DNA from: Clostridiales bacterium | GTDB lineage: Bacteria > Bacillota > Clostridia > Lachnospirales > Lachnospiraceae | Length of the DNA stretch: 64,000 nucleotides | Assembly: GCA_018366495.1 (NCBI GenBank) | Contig: JAGZHZ010000010.1 | Span: 1-64,000, forward strand | Direction of reading: 5' to 3' | Shown here: in pieces, positions 25,302 through 33,558 of the stretch | How the letters are laid out: every line of letters begins with the position of its first letter | How positions within the stretch are numbered: the first letter of the stretch is position 1 | Position numbers and translations under genes: made by a program | The notes under the pieces: model-generated | The model's input: only the letters and a program-made list of their open reading frames with translations | What the model was told of the DNA's origin: nothing | The model's database searches: none

Positions 25302-25883
25302 CTATTCTACCAGTCCAAAGTGACTGCGCGGTGCAATCACAAACCATACTTTCCCTTCAATATCGCTCAGCCGAACATTGCCGATGTCAGCCGAACGGCT
25401 GTCCTCGCTGTTGTTTCGATTATCCCCAAGAACAAAATATTCTGAATTTCCAAGCACAATCTCATCTTTCGCTGTGCCGAAAAATGTCATAGCCGGAAAG
25501 TCCTGTTCTTCCATATACACTCTGCCATTTATATAAATCACGCCATCTACAATCTGAATTGTCTCACCCGGAAGCCCGATCACTCTTCTGATTAATGACT
25601 GTGCTTTCTTATTCCCATTCGGCTTAAAACTGATCAGGTCTCCTCTTTTTGGTGTTCCAAAACGATAGGACAGCGTGTTAATCAAAACGCGGTCCCCTCC
25701 CGAAAGAGTTGTCTCCATTACCTGTCCTACATTTGTTCTAGGCTGTCCCCAGAAAAATACCAGCATATATGCTATTAAAATAACTGCTGCAATCTGAAAT
25801 ATCCATCGCAGTCCTGTTTTTATCTGCTCAAACGGTCCTTTTTTTACCTTCTGTTTTTTTCTACGCGCTCCCATCGTCTCCAT
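25302..25883 (-). CDS. Signal peptidase I paralogue lacking both catalytic residues
   Basis: The 193-residue protein has the full SPase I fold: a membrane segment at about 28-45, the GDxVLIN region, RRVIGLPGETIQ, and the GDNRNNSEDSR box. The nucleophile position reads Q-V-M-E-T-T-L, with Val55 (codon GTA) in place of serine. The general-base position reads I-R-R-V-I-G, with Arg99 (codon AGA) in place of lysine. Both codons were checked on the minus strand. The frame is otherwise intact, so this is a conserved-looking pseudoenzyme rather than a decayed gene. Staphylococcus SpsA, an inactive paralogue beside SpsB, is a precedent. A substrate-binding or regulatory role is inference. Confidence 0.88.
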   Translation of the reverse strand: METMGARRKKQKVKKGPFEQIKTGLRWIFQIAAVILIAYMLVFFWGQPRTNVGQVMETTLSGGDRVLINTLSYRFGTPKRGDLISFKPNGNKKAQSLIRRVIGLPGETIQIVDGVIYINGRVYMEEQDFPAMTFFGTAKDEIVLGNSEYFVLGDNRNNSEDSRSADIGNVRLSDIEGKVWFVIAPRSHFGLVE

Positions 25884-25923
25884 ATCTCCTGAACCATCTT
25901 ACTTTTTTATTTCCCCTGATTTG

Positions 25924-25959
25924 AAAACAGGGACAAATACGTTTTCGTATATGTCCCTG
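25924..25959 (-). terminator. Terminator after rplS
   Basis: CAGGGACA-T-ATACG pairs with CGTAT-T-TGTCCCTG around an AAAA loop, and the stem is followed by UUUUC on the minus strand. It would strongly reduce read-through from rplS into the signal peptidase genes. Confidence 0.82.
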
Positions 25960-25966
25960 GTCCACT

Positions 25967-26314
25967 TTATTTTACTAATTCTTTTACTTTCGCGCTCTTA
26001 CCAACACGCTGTCTTAAGTAGTTCAGTTTTGCTCTTCTTACTTTACCAGCTCTTACTACTTCTACTTTTTCAACGTTTGGGGAATGTAACGGCCAAGTTT
26101 TTTCTACTCCAATACCGTTGGAATTTTTTCTTACAGTGAAAGTTTCTCTATTGCTTCCACCCTGTTTCTTTAAGACTACGCCTTCAAAAACCTGGATTCT
26201 TTCACGATTTCCTTCTTTGATTTTTCCGTAAACTCTTACAGTATCTCCAACATTAAACTGTGGTACTTCTGCTTTCAGCTGAGCAGCTTCAATATTTTTA
26301 ATAATATCGTTCAT
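25967..26314 (-). CDS. rplS: 50S ribosomal protein L19
   Basis: L19 sits at the 30S-50S interface. The 115-residue sequence has the family blocks VRVYGKIKEGNRERIQVFEG and FPLHSP-like WPLHSPNVEKVEV. It has its own promoter and a leader, ends at a strong terminator, and follows trmD as in most bacteria. Confidence 0.97.
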   Translation of the reverse strand: MNDIIKNIEAAQLKAEVPQFNVGDTVRVYGKIKEGNRERIQVFEGVVLKKQGGSNRETFTVRKNSNGIGVEKTWPLHSPNVEKVEVVRAGKVRRAKLNYLRQRVGKSAKVKELVK

Positions 26315-26392
26315 TGTGTGCCTCCTTTTTATTTTGATGTTCTTAATATCCGGTCAGCTATGCCGTTATTAGAGGACCATCTTTTTCACAAC
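26315..26392 (-). promoter_or_regulatory. Probable L19 leader of rplS
   Basis: The roughly 78-base leader between the rplS promoter and its start codon can form a hairpin closed by GGTC / GACC with an inner loop. Low-GC Gram-positive bacteria have a short L19-binding leader at this place. The position fits, but I cannot confirm the consensus by eye. Confidence 0.45.
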
Positions 26393-26398
26393 ACGTTT

Positions 26399-26427
26399 AA
26401 TTTATCATATTTCGATCTTATTTGCAA
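26399..26427 (-). promoter_or_regulatory. Promoter of rplS
   Basis: Minus-strand TTGCAA, 17 bases, TAAATT. The -35 box lies just inside the 3' end of trmD, so rplS can be transcribed separately from trmD. Confidence 0.6.
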
Positions 26428-27158
26428 GTATTATTTCTCAGATTATCCAGAAACTTTTTATCTTTTTCAGAGAGCGCTGCACATTCCAAAAGATCCGGCC
26501 TTCTCTCATAAGTGCGCTGCAAAGACTGTTCCCGTCTCCACGCCTCTATATTGGCATGATGTCCGGACAGCAATACCTGCGGCACTTTTTTCCCCATCCA
26601 TTCTTCTGGTCTGCTGTACTGCGGATATTCCAGAAGATTGTCATGGAAAGATTCAAACTGCGCCGATTCTTCATTTTTCAGCACCCCTGGAACGAGTCTT
26701 GAGATTGCATCAATCAAAACCATTGCCGGGAGTTCTCCCCCTGTCAGCACATAGTCTCCGATTGATACATAATCCGTTACGATTTCTTCCAATACCCGCT
26801 CATCAATCCCTTCGTAATGACCGCACAGAAAAACAAGATCCTTCTCTTTTGCAAACTCCTGTGCCATTCCCTGATGAAATACGCTCCCCTGCGGCGTCAA
26901 ATAAATCACTCTCGGACGATATCCGATTTTTCGTTCCAGATCCTTATACGCATCATAAATTGGCTGTGCCTGCATCACCATACCTGCGCCTCCGCCGTAC
27001 GGTGTATCATCTACTTTTTTGTGTTTGTTTGTCGTATATTCCCGAATATCAATTGCCTCCAGAGAAATGCTTTCTTTTTCCAGTGCTCTCCCGATAATGC
27101 TCGTCCCAAGTGCCTGCATAATCATCTCCGGAAACAGCGTCAATACATGGTAATTCAA
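26418..27158 (-). CDS. trmD: tRNA (guanine-N1)-methyltransferase
   Basis: TrmD methylates G37 of tRNAs reading CNN codons. The knotted SPOUT core is recognisable: LTLFPEM at the start, DDTPYGGGAGMVMQ near residues 50-63, LCGHYEGIDERV near 111-122, and SIGDYVLTGGELPAM near 132-146. The length of 246 is standard. It follows rimM by 12 bases. Confidence 0.97.
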   Translation of the reverse strand: MNYHVLTLFPEMIMQALGTSIIGRALEKESISLEAIDIREYTTNKHKKVDDTPYGGGAGMVMQAQPIYDAYKDLERKIGYRPRVIYLTPQGSVFHQGMAQEFAKEKDLVFLCGHYEGIDERVLEEIVTDYVSIGDYVLTGGELPAMVLIDAISRLVPGVLKNEESAQFESFHDNLLEYPQYSRPEEWMGKKVPQVLLSGHHANIEAWRREQSLQRTYERRPDLLECAALSEKDKKFLDNLRNNTCK

Positions 27159-27170
27159 GCGATTCCCTCC

Positions 27171-27677
27171 TTACATCAAACCAGGCATCACATATACTGT
27201 CATGCGTCCTTTTTCCACATCTACAGAAAGAATACACTGTTTAATAGCAGGCAGAAGTACCTCTTTTCCATCCGTCGTCTCAATCACATAGACGTCATTT
27301 GCCCCTGTCTGCATCACATCTTTCAGCGTTCCAAAGCGAGTTCCATCTTCAAGATTTACTTCCATATCTATCAAATCTGCAATATAATACTCGTTTTTCT
27401 CCAGCGCAACCGCCTGATCTCTGTAAACTTTCAGTGGTTTCTTTTTCCATTTTTCCACATCATTGATATCATTATAGCCGCGGAATTTTAAAATCACAAA
27501 TTGTTTAAAAAATTTTACATGCTCTACTTCCAGCTTTACCAGCTCTTTTCCGGTATCCAGCATAACTTCTTTTAATTTTTTAAATCGCTGCGGATCATCC
27601 GTGGTTGGAAAAACTTTGACTTCTCCCTTTAAACCGTGTGTCGCCGAGATCACTCCTACCTGAAACATTGTCTCCAT
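27171..27677 (-). CDS. rimM: 16S rRNA maturation protein RimM
   Basis: RimM assists 30S assembly near S19. The 168-residue protein starts at the ATG at 27677, which has GGAGG seven bases upstream; the longer frame to 27725 would bury that site. The N-terminal barrel begins FQVGVISATHGLKGEVKV and the C-terminal PRC-barrel has YYIADLIDMEV and LPAIKQCI. It is separated from khpA by a strong terminator, and a possible promoter lies just after that. Confidence 0.94.
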   Translation of the reverse strand: METMFQVGVISATHGLKGEVKVFPTTDDPQRFKKLKEVMLDTGKELVKLEVEHVKFFKQFVILKFRGYNDINDVEKWKKKPLKVYRDQAVALEKNEYYIADLIDMEVNLEDGTRFGTLKDVMQTGANDVYVIETTDGKEVLLPAIKQCILSVDVEKGRMTVYVMPGLM

Positions 27678-27713
27678 CTTTCTTCCTCCGAACAAGCTTT
27701 TTTCATGGTCTGT

Positions 27714-27742
27714 TTTACAGCGCACAATATTTTTTCTGACAA
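27714..27742 (-). promoter_or_regulatory. Possible promoter of rimM-trmD
   Basis: Minus-strand TTGTCA, 17 bases, TGTAAA. It lies directly after the khpA terminator, which would otherwise cut rimM and trmD off from the ffh promoter. Confidence 0.45.
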
Positions 27743-27745
27743 AAT

Positions 27746-27775
27746 GAAAAAATCCCGGTGTCTAAAGGCACCGGG
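27746..27775 (-). terminator. Strong terminator between khpA and rimM
   Basis: CCCGGTG / CACCGGG forms a 7-bp GC-rich stem with an 8-base loop, followed by ATTTTTTC on the minus strand. It splits the classical rpsP-rimM-trmD-rplS operon into two transcripts or attenuates it. Confidence 0.85.
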
Positions 27776-27781
27776 TCGTTG

Positions 27782-28012
27782 TCACTGTAAAATGTCAACA
27801 ACTACTTTTCTATCATCCTTGGATGCTGCTGCTTTTACAACAGAGCGAATTGCTTTCGCAACTCTTCCCTGTTTTCCAATCACTTTTCCCATATCAGACG
27901 GAGCCACTTTCAGCTCAATGACTGTTGTTTTTCCGCTTTCTTTCTGTGTTACCACAACTTCATCTGGATTCTCAACGAGAGACTTTGCAATTACTTCGAC
28001 TAAATCTTTCAT
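27782..28012 (-). CDS. khpA: KH-domain RNA-binding protein KhpA (YlqC)
   Basis: This 76-residue single KH domain protein has the GxxG loop as MGKVIGKQGRVAKAIRSV near residues 45-62. KhpA with KhpB binds RNAs and affects cell elongation and division in Firmicutes. It has GAGGTG upstream and sits between rpsP and rimM, its normal site. Confidence 0.93.
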   Translation of the reverse strand: MKDLVEVIAKSLVENPDEVVVTQKESGKTTVIELKVAPSDMGKVIGKQGRVAKAIRSVVKAAASKDDRKVVVDILQ

Positions 28013-28029
28013 TACGTTTCACCTCTGCC

Positions 28030-28275
28030 TTATTTTTCGATTCCAGCTAATTTGAAAAGTTTACCTACAACTTCTGTTGGCTGTGCGCCGTTTGCAAGCC
28101 ATTTTTTAGCAGCTTCCTCATCGATCTTAAATACGCTTGGATCTGTGTTTGGATTGTAAGTACCGATTTCATCGATGCATTTTCCATCTCTTGGGGATCT
28201 GGAATCTGCTACAACGATTCTATAGAAAGGAGCTTTTTTCTGTCCCATTCTTCTTAATCTGATTTTTACTGCCAT
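28030..28275 (-). CDS. rpsP: 30S ribosomal protein S16
   Basis: The 81-residue protein starts MAVKIRLRRMGQKK at the ATG at 28275, preceded by AAGGAGGTG; the frame extends three codons further without support. The motif APFYRIVVADSRSPRDG is characteristic of S16. It follows ffh by 37 bases. Confidence 0.97.
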   Translation of the reverse strand: MAVKIRLRRMGQKKAPFYRIVVADSRSPRDGKCIDEIGTYNPNTDPSVFKIDEEAAKKWLANGAQPTEVVGKLFKLAGIEK

Positions 28276-28312
28276 GTTTTTCACCTCCTTAAGGTTTCTG
28301 TGTTATGATATG

Positions 28313-29659
28313 TTAAAAGGGAAGCTTTAACTTACCTCTTTTACCTGTTTTTCCTCCCATAAGACCAGGGAGCTGTTTTATCATTTTTTTCGACTGTTCA
28401 AACTGTTTTACCAGCTTATTGACTTCACTGATATCCACACCTGCGCCGTTTGCAATTCGACGTTTTCTGGACAAATTTAAAATATCCGGATTAGCTCTCT
28501 CCTTTGGCGTCATAGAAAGAATAATCGCCTCTGTCATCGCCATCTTCTTCTCGTCAACTGCTGCCTCTAATTCCTTGGTTTTTCCTCCAAGTCCTGGAAT
28601 CATGCTCAAAATACTGGAGATTCCTCCCATATTTTTCATCTGATGCATACTTTCCAGATAATCATCGAATCCGATCTGTGCTTTCTTCAGCTTTTGCTCC
28701 ATGCTTCTTGCTTTTTCTTCATCAATGTTTGCCTGTGCTTTCTCAATCAGAGACATCACATCGCCCATACCGAGAATTCTTGAAGCCATACGGTCCGGAT
28801 AAAACTGTTCTAAATCAGAAAGTTTTTCTCCCATACCTACATACAGAATCGGCCTTCCGCATGTCGCTTTGATCGAAAGTGCTGCACCGCCTCGTGTATC
28901 GCCATCCAGCTTTGTCAGAACAACCCCATCAATTCCGATCTTAGAATTGAAAGTATCTGATACATTTACCGCATCCTGTCCTGTCATCGCATCGACAACA
29001 AGAATGGTCTGATCCACATGAACTGCTTCTTTTATCTCAATCAGCTCGTCCATCATGGTCTCATCAATGTGGAGACGTCCTGCGGTATCTAAAATTACTA
29101 CATTCTTGCCTTCTCTTTTTGCGTGCTCAATAGATGCTTTTGCAATGTTGACCGGTTTTTGCCGATCTCCCATGGAAAACACTTCCACTCCCTGCTTTTC
29201 TCCATTAATCTGTAACTGCTGAATCGCAGCAGGGCGGTAAATATCACACGCTACAAGCAACGGCTGTTTTCCTTTTGATTTCAGTTTTCCGGCAATTTTT
29301 GCCGTCGTCGTTGTCTTTCCGGCACCTTGAAGACCCACCATCATAATGACTGTAAGTTCACTTCCTGGATTCAGAGCAATCTCTGTTGTCTCGGAACCCA
29401 TAAGCTGAACAAGTTCCTCATTTACAATCTTAATCACCATCTGTCCTGGATTTAATCCGTTCATGACGTCCTGACCGATTGCCCGCTCCTGTACCGATTT
29501 AATAAACTGTTTCACAACTTTAAAACTGACATCTGCTTCCAAAAGTGCAAGCTTTACTTCTTTCAGTGCTGTCTTTACATCCGCTTCCGTCAGACGACCT
29601 TTGCTTCTTAAGTTTTTAAAGACATTTTGTAATTTTTCCGATAAGCTTTCAAATGCCAT
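28313..29659 (-). CDS. ffh: Signal recognition particle protein Ffh
   Basis: Ffh is the GTPase that binds signal sequences and SRP RNA, and pairs with FtsY encoded at 38448. The NG domain has the P-loop GLQGAGKTTTTAK near residues 106-118, DTAGR and TKLDGDTRGG. The C-terminal methionine-rich M domain begins near 325 and ends with the basic GKRGKLKLPF tail. The 448-residue length is normal. It starts three bases after ylxM. Confidence 0.97.
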   Translation of the reverse strand: MAFESLSEKLQNVFKNLRSKGRLTEADVKTALKEVKLALLEADVSFKVVKQFIKSVQERAIGQDVMNGLNPGQMVIKIVNEELVQLMGSETTEIALNPGSELTVIMMVGLQGAGKTTTTAKIAGKLKSKGKQPLLVACDIYRPAAIQQLQINGEKQGVEVFSMGDRQKPVNIAKASIEHAKREGKNVVILDTAGRLHIDETMMDELIEIKEAVHVDQTILVVDAMTGQDAVNVSDTFNSKIGIDGVVLTKLDGDTRGGAALSIKATCGRPILYVGMGEKLSDLEQFYPDRMASRILGMGDVMSLIEKAQANIDEEKARSMEQKLKKAQIGFDDYLESMHQMKNMGGISSILSMIPGLGGKTKELEAAVDEKKMAMTEAIILSMTPKERANPDILNLSRKRRIANGAGVDISEVNKLVKQFEQSKKMIKQLPGLMGGKTGKRGKLKLPF

Positions 29660-29662
29660 GTA

Positions 29663-30007
29663 CTATAATTCCTCCAATATCTTGTCGGAGATCTGTTCAA
29701 TCTCAGCAATCAGGGAAGCATCTGCTTTCTCCTCTCTCTGTCCTGCCAGATGTTTAATCTGCTGTACTTTCTCTTTGACAGAAAGAAATCTTTCTACCAG
29801 ATGCAGCTTCTCCTCATAATCCGACAAGATCTTATTGCAGCGCTTCATCATATCATGAACTCCCTGTCGGGTAATTCCCTGCATCTGCGCTACCTCGCTG
29901 TAAGACAGATCATTACATACCACATCTTCATAAATCATTCTCTGATGCTCGGTGAGCAGCTCACCATAGAAATCAAACAATAATGTTTGTTCCACAAACT
30001 TTTCCAT
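29663..30007 (-). CDS. ylxM: YlxM/p13-like DNA-binding protein (UPF0122)
   Basis: The 114-residue helix-turn-helix protein resembles sigma-factor region 4 (LTEHQRMIYEDVVCNDLSYS, then GITRQGVHDMMKR). YlxM accompanies ffh in Firmicutes and has been linked to SRP function. The ATG at 30007 has AAGGTG six bases upstream, so the longer frame to 30052, which runs through the promoter, is rejected. The leader would be only about ten bases. Confidence 0.92.
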   Translation of the reverse strand: MEKFVEQTLLFDFYGELLTEHQRMIYEDVVCNDLSYSEVAQMQGITRQGVHDMMKRCNKILSDYEEKLHLVERFLSVKEKVQQIKHLAGQREEKADASLIAEIEQISDKILEEL

Positions 30008-30023
30008 TTGCATCACCTTAGCT

Positions 30024-30052
30024 ATCATATACGAAAAACTTCTGACTGTCAA
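30024..30052 (-). promoter_or_regulatory. Promoter of the ylxM-ffh-rpsP operon
   Basis: Minus-strand TTGACA, 17 bases, TATGAT, close to consensus. The -35 hexamer is part of the 3' arm of the terminator hairpin for the upstream L,D-transpeptidase gene. Confidence 0.82.
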
Positions 30053-30082
30053 GTATTTTTTCTTGACAATCAGAAGTTTTTT
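30034..30082. terminator. Bidirectional terminator between the L,D-transpeptidase gene and ylxM
   Basis: CTTCTGACTGTCAAG and CTTGACAATCAGAAG (30039-30053 and 30062-30076) form a 15-bp stem with one wobble. U-runs follow on both strands. Its biological target is the minus-strand L,D-transpeptidase transcript. Confidence 0.85.
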
Positions 30083-30115
30083 CTTTTTAAGAATATTTTT
30101 CAGCTCTATTTTACT

Positions 30116-32122
30116 TTACCAGCGATAATAGCATACGATCGGCATTCCCGAATAAATATTTTCATAGATGATTTGCGCCGTATCGTACGGCAGATTAATA
30201 CAGCCATGTGAACCGTTCGACACATAGATCTGTCCTCCAAACTCTCCTCTCCATGTCGCATCATGCAGACCGATTCCTCCGTTAAATGGCATCCAGTATG
30301 TGACTGGCTGCACATAGTCCGGTCCGATCAGTGTTGCCGGCGACTGTTTGTAATACAGCGTGTATGTGCCCTCCGGAGTCGTCCTGTCTGTCAAAGTTAA
30401 ATCTCCTGACACACATGGGCTTGATACAATCAGCTGTCCTCCCATATACAGATAAACATACTGATTTGTCAGATCTATTTCTACATAGTCATATCCTATG
30501 TCACTGTTTTCAAAACTTGCTGCCTCCTGTGCAAAGATCGGTCTTCTTGTGCCTGTCTCACCGTTTGCAATCCATGCTTTGATCGCCTCTGCCTCACCGT
30601 ACTGGTCAATCATCCAGCCATATCCGCTTCCGCCATACACCGTCACATACGTTCCGTCTGAAGTCAGAAATTCTCTCGGTTTATCGTATGTATCATATTT
30701 GGCTGCAAGCTGCGCAGTATATTCATAAATCTTCGCATCGTCCAGCGTGACAGAAGATGTCTCTTCATCAAAGATAATCCATGTTCTAATCATATCGTTC
30801 TTTAATTCCTCATAGTATGGACCAAACTCATAGATCACTTCCGCTTTCAGATAAGATGCAAGCTGGGAAGCTAAACTGTTTAATTCTTCTTTTTTTCGGA
30901 TCTGTTTTTCGTAAATTCCTGCTTCTTTCCAGAAAGTTTCCATGTTGCCGCTTTCGATTGCCTTTTGCACACATCTGTTCAACACTTCTTTTGGCACTTC
31001 TTTTTCAATAGAAAGCTGATAGGTATCATATCCTGTTTCCTGCTGAATCTGAATTTCATACTGTCCTTTCGCCTTTACATTTTTCAGCAGAAGGCTATCA
31101 TCCTGTGTGAGCATACTTCCAGTCGCAGCAGCGTTTCCTGAAGAGTCAAAGACAGTCATATTGACATGCTGATCTGTTCCTGTCTCATTCAGACGAATAA
31201 CATACGATCCGCTTTCTTCCGGCGAGAAATAATACCGATTGATCTGATCTTCAAATTCCATTTGATCTTCTATTGTTCTGGCGTGTGAAATATCCTGTTT
31301 TTCTTTCTGGGCGCCGATTTTCAGTTTGTAATCGCCAATTCCCGTTTTCTGCATAACTTCAATCGTATACCGTTCTCCTGCAATCCATCCATCCGCCGTA
31401 ATTCCCTGACCATTTTTCATTTCATCCTGCTCATACAGCACCGTCTCGTTCTGGTCTTTTACTGTTACTGAAAAGGAAGCATTTTCCTTTGCTCCGTCTA
31501 TTTCAATCCGATATCGTCCGTCTGTATCAGTTTCAAGAGTATAACGGTTGCACTGATTTTTATATTCCATGCTGTCCTGAATTTCTGTATATCCAGAAAT
31601 ATCCTTTTCCGTTTTTTCGTAACAGATATCAATCTGATATGTCCCAAACTCCTTCTTCTGCTCGACTGTAATGAAATACGTCTCTCCCGCTTTTAGCTGC
31701 AGTGTGACAGATTCAGCGTTTTTGCATTCTTTTTCTCTTTCCGTTTTCTGTCCGGACAGACTTTGAACAGAGATGACAACAGACGCATTTTTTTTCATTT
31801 GCTCTGTCTCCAGCCGGTAGGTTCCGTCAACTGGAGGCGTCACAAGATATATATCCCTCTGTCCTTTTGTTTCCATATTTCCGCTTCTCGTTCCGATTCG
31901 CTCTTTTTTCATTGAAACGGTCTCTCCATCCTGAACAGCATGCTCCCAGTCTTCTTTTTCTATCTTTGGAATCTCCAGTTTTCTCTTCCGAATCTCCGGT
32001 ATTTTTATGTACACTTCTTCCTGCAGATCTTGTGCCGTGTTTTTGGCTGCGTCCGTCTGTATTCCAAATGTTGTAAGCAATACTGCTAAAAAAATCCCCG
32101 TCTTTTTTATCTTTCGTTTCAT
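30116..32122 (-). CDS. Secreted L,D-transpeptidase (YkuD) with repeated PPC-like domains
   Basis: The 668-residue protein has an N-terminal signal (KKTGIFLAVLLTTFGIQTDA). Residues 70-375 contain three similar beta-rich units, each ending in a pattern such as GTYQIDI, GDYKLKIG and DTYQLSI, which resemble bacterial pre-peptidase C-terminal domains. A helical region follows at about 380-540. The catalytic YkuD domain covers about 545-668 and has GLHDATW and the SHGCINLP box with Cys641. Such enzymes form 3-3 crosslinks in peptidoglycan or anchor proteins to it. Three PPC-like modules in front of YkuD are unusual to me. Confidence 0.88.
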   Translation of the reverse strand: MKRKIKKTGIFLAVLLTTFGIQTDAAKNTAQDLQEEVYIKIPEIRKRKLEIPKIEKEDWEHAVQDGETVSMKKERIGTRSGNMETKGQRDIYLVTPPVDGTYRLETEQMKKNASVVISVQSLSGQKTEREKECKNAESVTLQLKAGETYFITVEQKKEFGTYQIDICYEKTEKDISGYTEIQDSMEYKNQCNRYTLETDTDGRYRIEIDGAKENASFSVTVKDQNETVLYEQDEMKNGQGITADGWIAGERYTIEVMQKTGIGDYKLKIGAQKEKQDISHARTIEDQMEFEDQINRYYFSPEESGSYVIRLNETGTDQHVNMTVFDSSGNAAATGSMLTQDDSLLLKNVKAKGQYEIQIQQETGYDTYQLSIEKEVPKEVLNRCVQKAIESGNMETFWKEAGIYEKQIRKKEELNSLASQLASYLKAEVIYEFGPYYEELKNDMIRTWIIFDEETSSVTLDDAKIYEYTAQLAAKYDTYDKPREFLTSDGTYVTVYGGSGYGWMIDQYGEAEAIKAWIANGETGTRRPIFAQEAASFENSDIGYDYVEIDLTNQYVYLYMGGQLIVSSPCVSGDLTLTDRTTPEGTYTLYYKQSPATLIGPDYVQPVTYWMPFNGGIGLHDATWRGEFGGQIYVSNGSHGCINLPYDTAQIIYENIYSGMPIVCYYRW

Positions 32123-32163
32123 ACCTCCCCATCCTCTTTCTGTATATTATATTTGATTTTTAT

Positions 32164-32192
32164 ATTATACCAAATAATAGACGTTCTTCCAA
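32164..32192 (-). promoter_or_regulatory. Promoter of the L,D-transpeptidase gene
   Basis: Minus-strand TTGGAA, 17 bases, TATAAT. The predicted start is about 35 bases before the start codon at 32122. Confidence 0.65.
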
Positions 32193-32330
32193 TTCCTTGC
32201 CGCTATTATTAATCGAATCTTAAGTTCTTTTTCAAAAAAACTAATTTTTTTCTAAAAATAGCATATTTCCCGCAAAAGAGGTTGTTTCTTCTGCTGCTGG
32301 AATATCATAAATTTTCGGACGGCTGAAGAA

Positions 32331-32386
32331 CAAAAAGAGACAGAAAAGCAATCTCCGTCTGATTTCTTTCCCGTCTCTTTTTTGAT
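32331..32386 (-). terminator. Terminator after the flavodiiron protein gene
   Basis: AAAAAGAGACGGGAAAG pairs with CTTTTCTGTCTCTTTTT around an AT-rich loop, and the 3' arm ends in a U-run on the minus strand. It separates the flavodiiron gene from the L,D-transpeptidase promoter. Confidence 0.75.
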
Positions 32387-32394
32387 TTTATATT

Positions 32395-33558
32395 TTATTT
32401 TGCCAGCAGTGCCTCTGCCATCTCTTCCATCGCTGTAATCGTCTCTGGTTTTACTGTAGATTTGATTGTCACGACTGGTTCACAGATTGTGATATTTTTC
32501 ATTCCTTCAAAATATGCTCTCATCAGTTTTCCAGACATTGGCGCCCAGGAACCATTCTCCATGATCGCTACTTTTCTGTTCTGATATGCCTTGATTTTCA
32601 GATGATACAGAAAGTCTTCCATGCAAGGGAACAAGGAAGCATCGTATGTCGGACACGCCACTACCAGTTTGTCAAAACGGTAGGCATCTGCTACTGCTTG
32701 TGCGAGATCGTCTCTGGCAAGATCATAGGAAACTACAGATACTCCTTTTTCTCTTAACATCTCTCCCAGTTTCTTTGCAGCACCTGCTGTATTTCCATGA
32801 ATCGAAGCGTATGCGATCACAACGCCTTCTTCCTCCGGCTCATATCCGCTCCATTTTAAATATTTTTCTATATAGAAGCCAAGATTCTCTTTCAGAATTG
32901 GTCCATGCAGAGGGCAGATTGTCTGGATATCCAATCCGGCTGCTTTTTTCAGAAGTGTCTGCACCTGTGTACCATATTTGCCGACAATATTAATAAAATA
33001 GCGGCGTGCTTCCGCAGTCCAGTCTTCTTCTGTGTCAAGCGCTCCAAACTTTCCAAACCCATCCGCAGAAAATAAGATTTTTTCAGAGGATTCATACTCT
33101 ACCATAACTTCAGGCCAATGTACCATCGGAGCCATCACAAAATGAAGAGTATGCGTTCCCAAACTTAATGTATCTCCCTCTTTTACAGTAACCATTCTCT
33201 GTGCTAAGTCAATGGTAAAAAACTGGTTCAGCATCGCAGCTGCTTTTACGCTGAGAACTACTTTCGCATTCGGATACTTTTCAGCAAAAAGCTGAATATT
33301 TCCTGCATGATCCGGTTCCAGATGAGATACAATCAGATAATCTGGTGTCTTTCCATCCAGAACGGCTTCCAGATTGTCTATCCATTGGTCTGTTGCTCTT
33401 TTGTCCACTGTATCCATCACAGCAATTTTCTCATCTAAAATCACATAAGAATTGTAAGACACTCCGTTTGGAACTTTATACTGGCTTTCAAACAGATCAA
33501 TTGTCTTATCATCCACACCAACATATTTTACTGCATCAGAAATTACTACATTTTTCAA
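32395..33558 (-). CDS. fprA: Flavodiiron protein (A-type flavoprotein, oxygen/NO reductase)
   Basis: Flavodiiron proteins reduce O2 to water or NO to N2O and protect anaerobes. The start is a TTG at 33558, with GAGGAGG nine bases upstream, giving 387 residues; the longer frame to 33669 overlaps psd. Diiron ligands are visible as H79-L-E81-P-D83-H84, H147, D166 and H218. The C-terminal flavodoxin domain begins near 255 with AYASIHGNTAGAA. The protein ends without an extra rubredoxin domain, so an external electron donor is needed. Protection of oxygen-sensitive CODH/ACS is a plausible role. Confidence 0.93.
   Translation of the reverse strand: MKNVVISDAVKYVGVDDKTIDLFESQYKVPNGVSYNSYVILDEKIAVMDTVDKRATDQWIDNLEAVLDGKTPDYLIVSHLEPDHAGNIQLFAEKYPNAKVVLSVKAAAMLNQFFTIDLAQRMVTVKEGDTLSLGTHTLHFVMAPMVHWPEVMVEYESSEKILFSADGFGKFGALDTEEDWTAEARRYFINIVGKYGTQVQTLLKKAAGLDIQTICPLHGPILKENLGFYIEKYLKWSGYEPEEEGVVIAYASIHGNTAGAAKKLGEMLREKGVSVVSYDLARDDLAQAVADAYRFDKLVVACPTYDASLFPCMEDFLYHLKIKAYQNRKVAIMENGSWAPMSGKLMRAYFEGMKNITICEPVVTIKSTVKPETITAMEEMAEALLAK

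Noticed and set aside
26318..27097. Long open frame on the plus strand opposite trmD (259 codons)
   Set aside because: It is fully antisense to a well-conserved trmD, has skewed composition and no ribosome-binding site; it follows from the codon usage of trmD.
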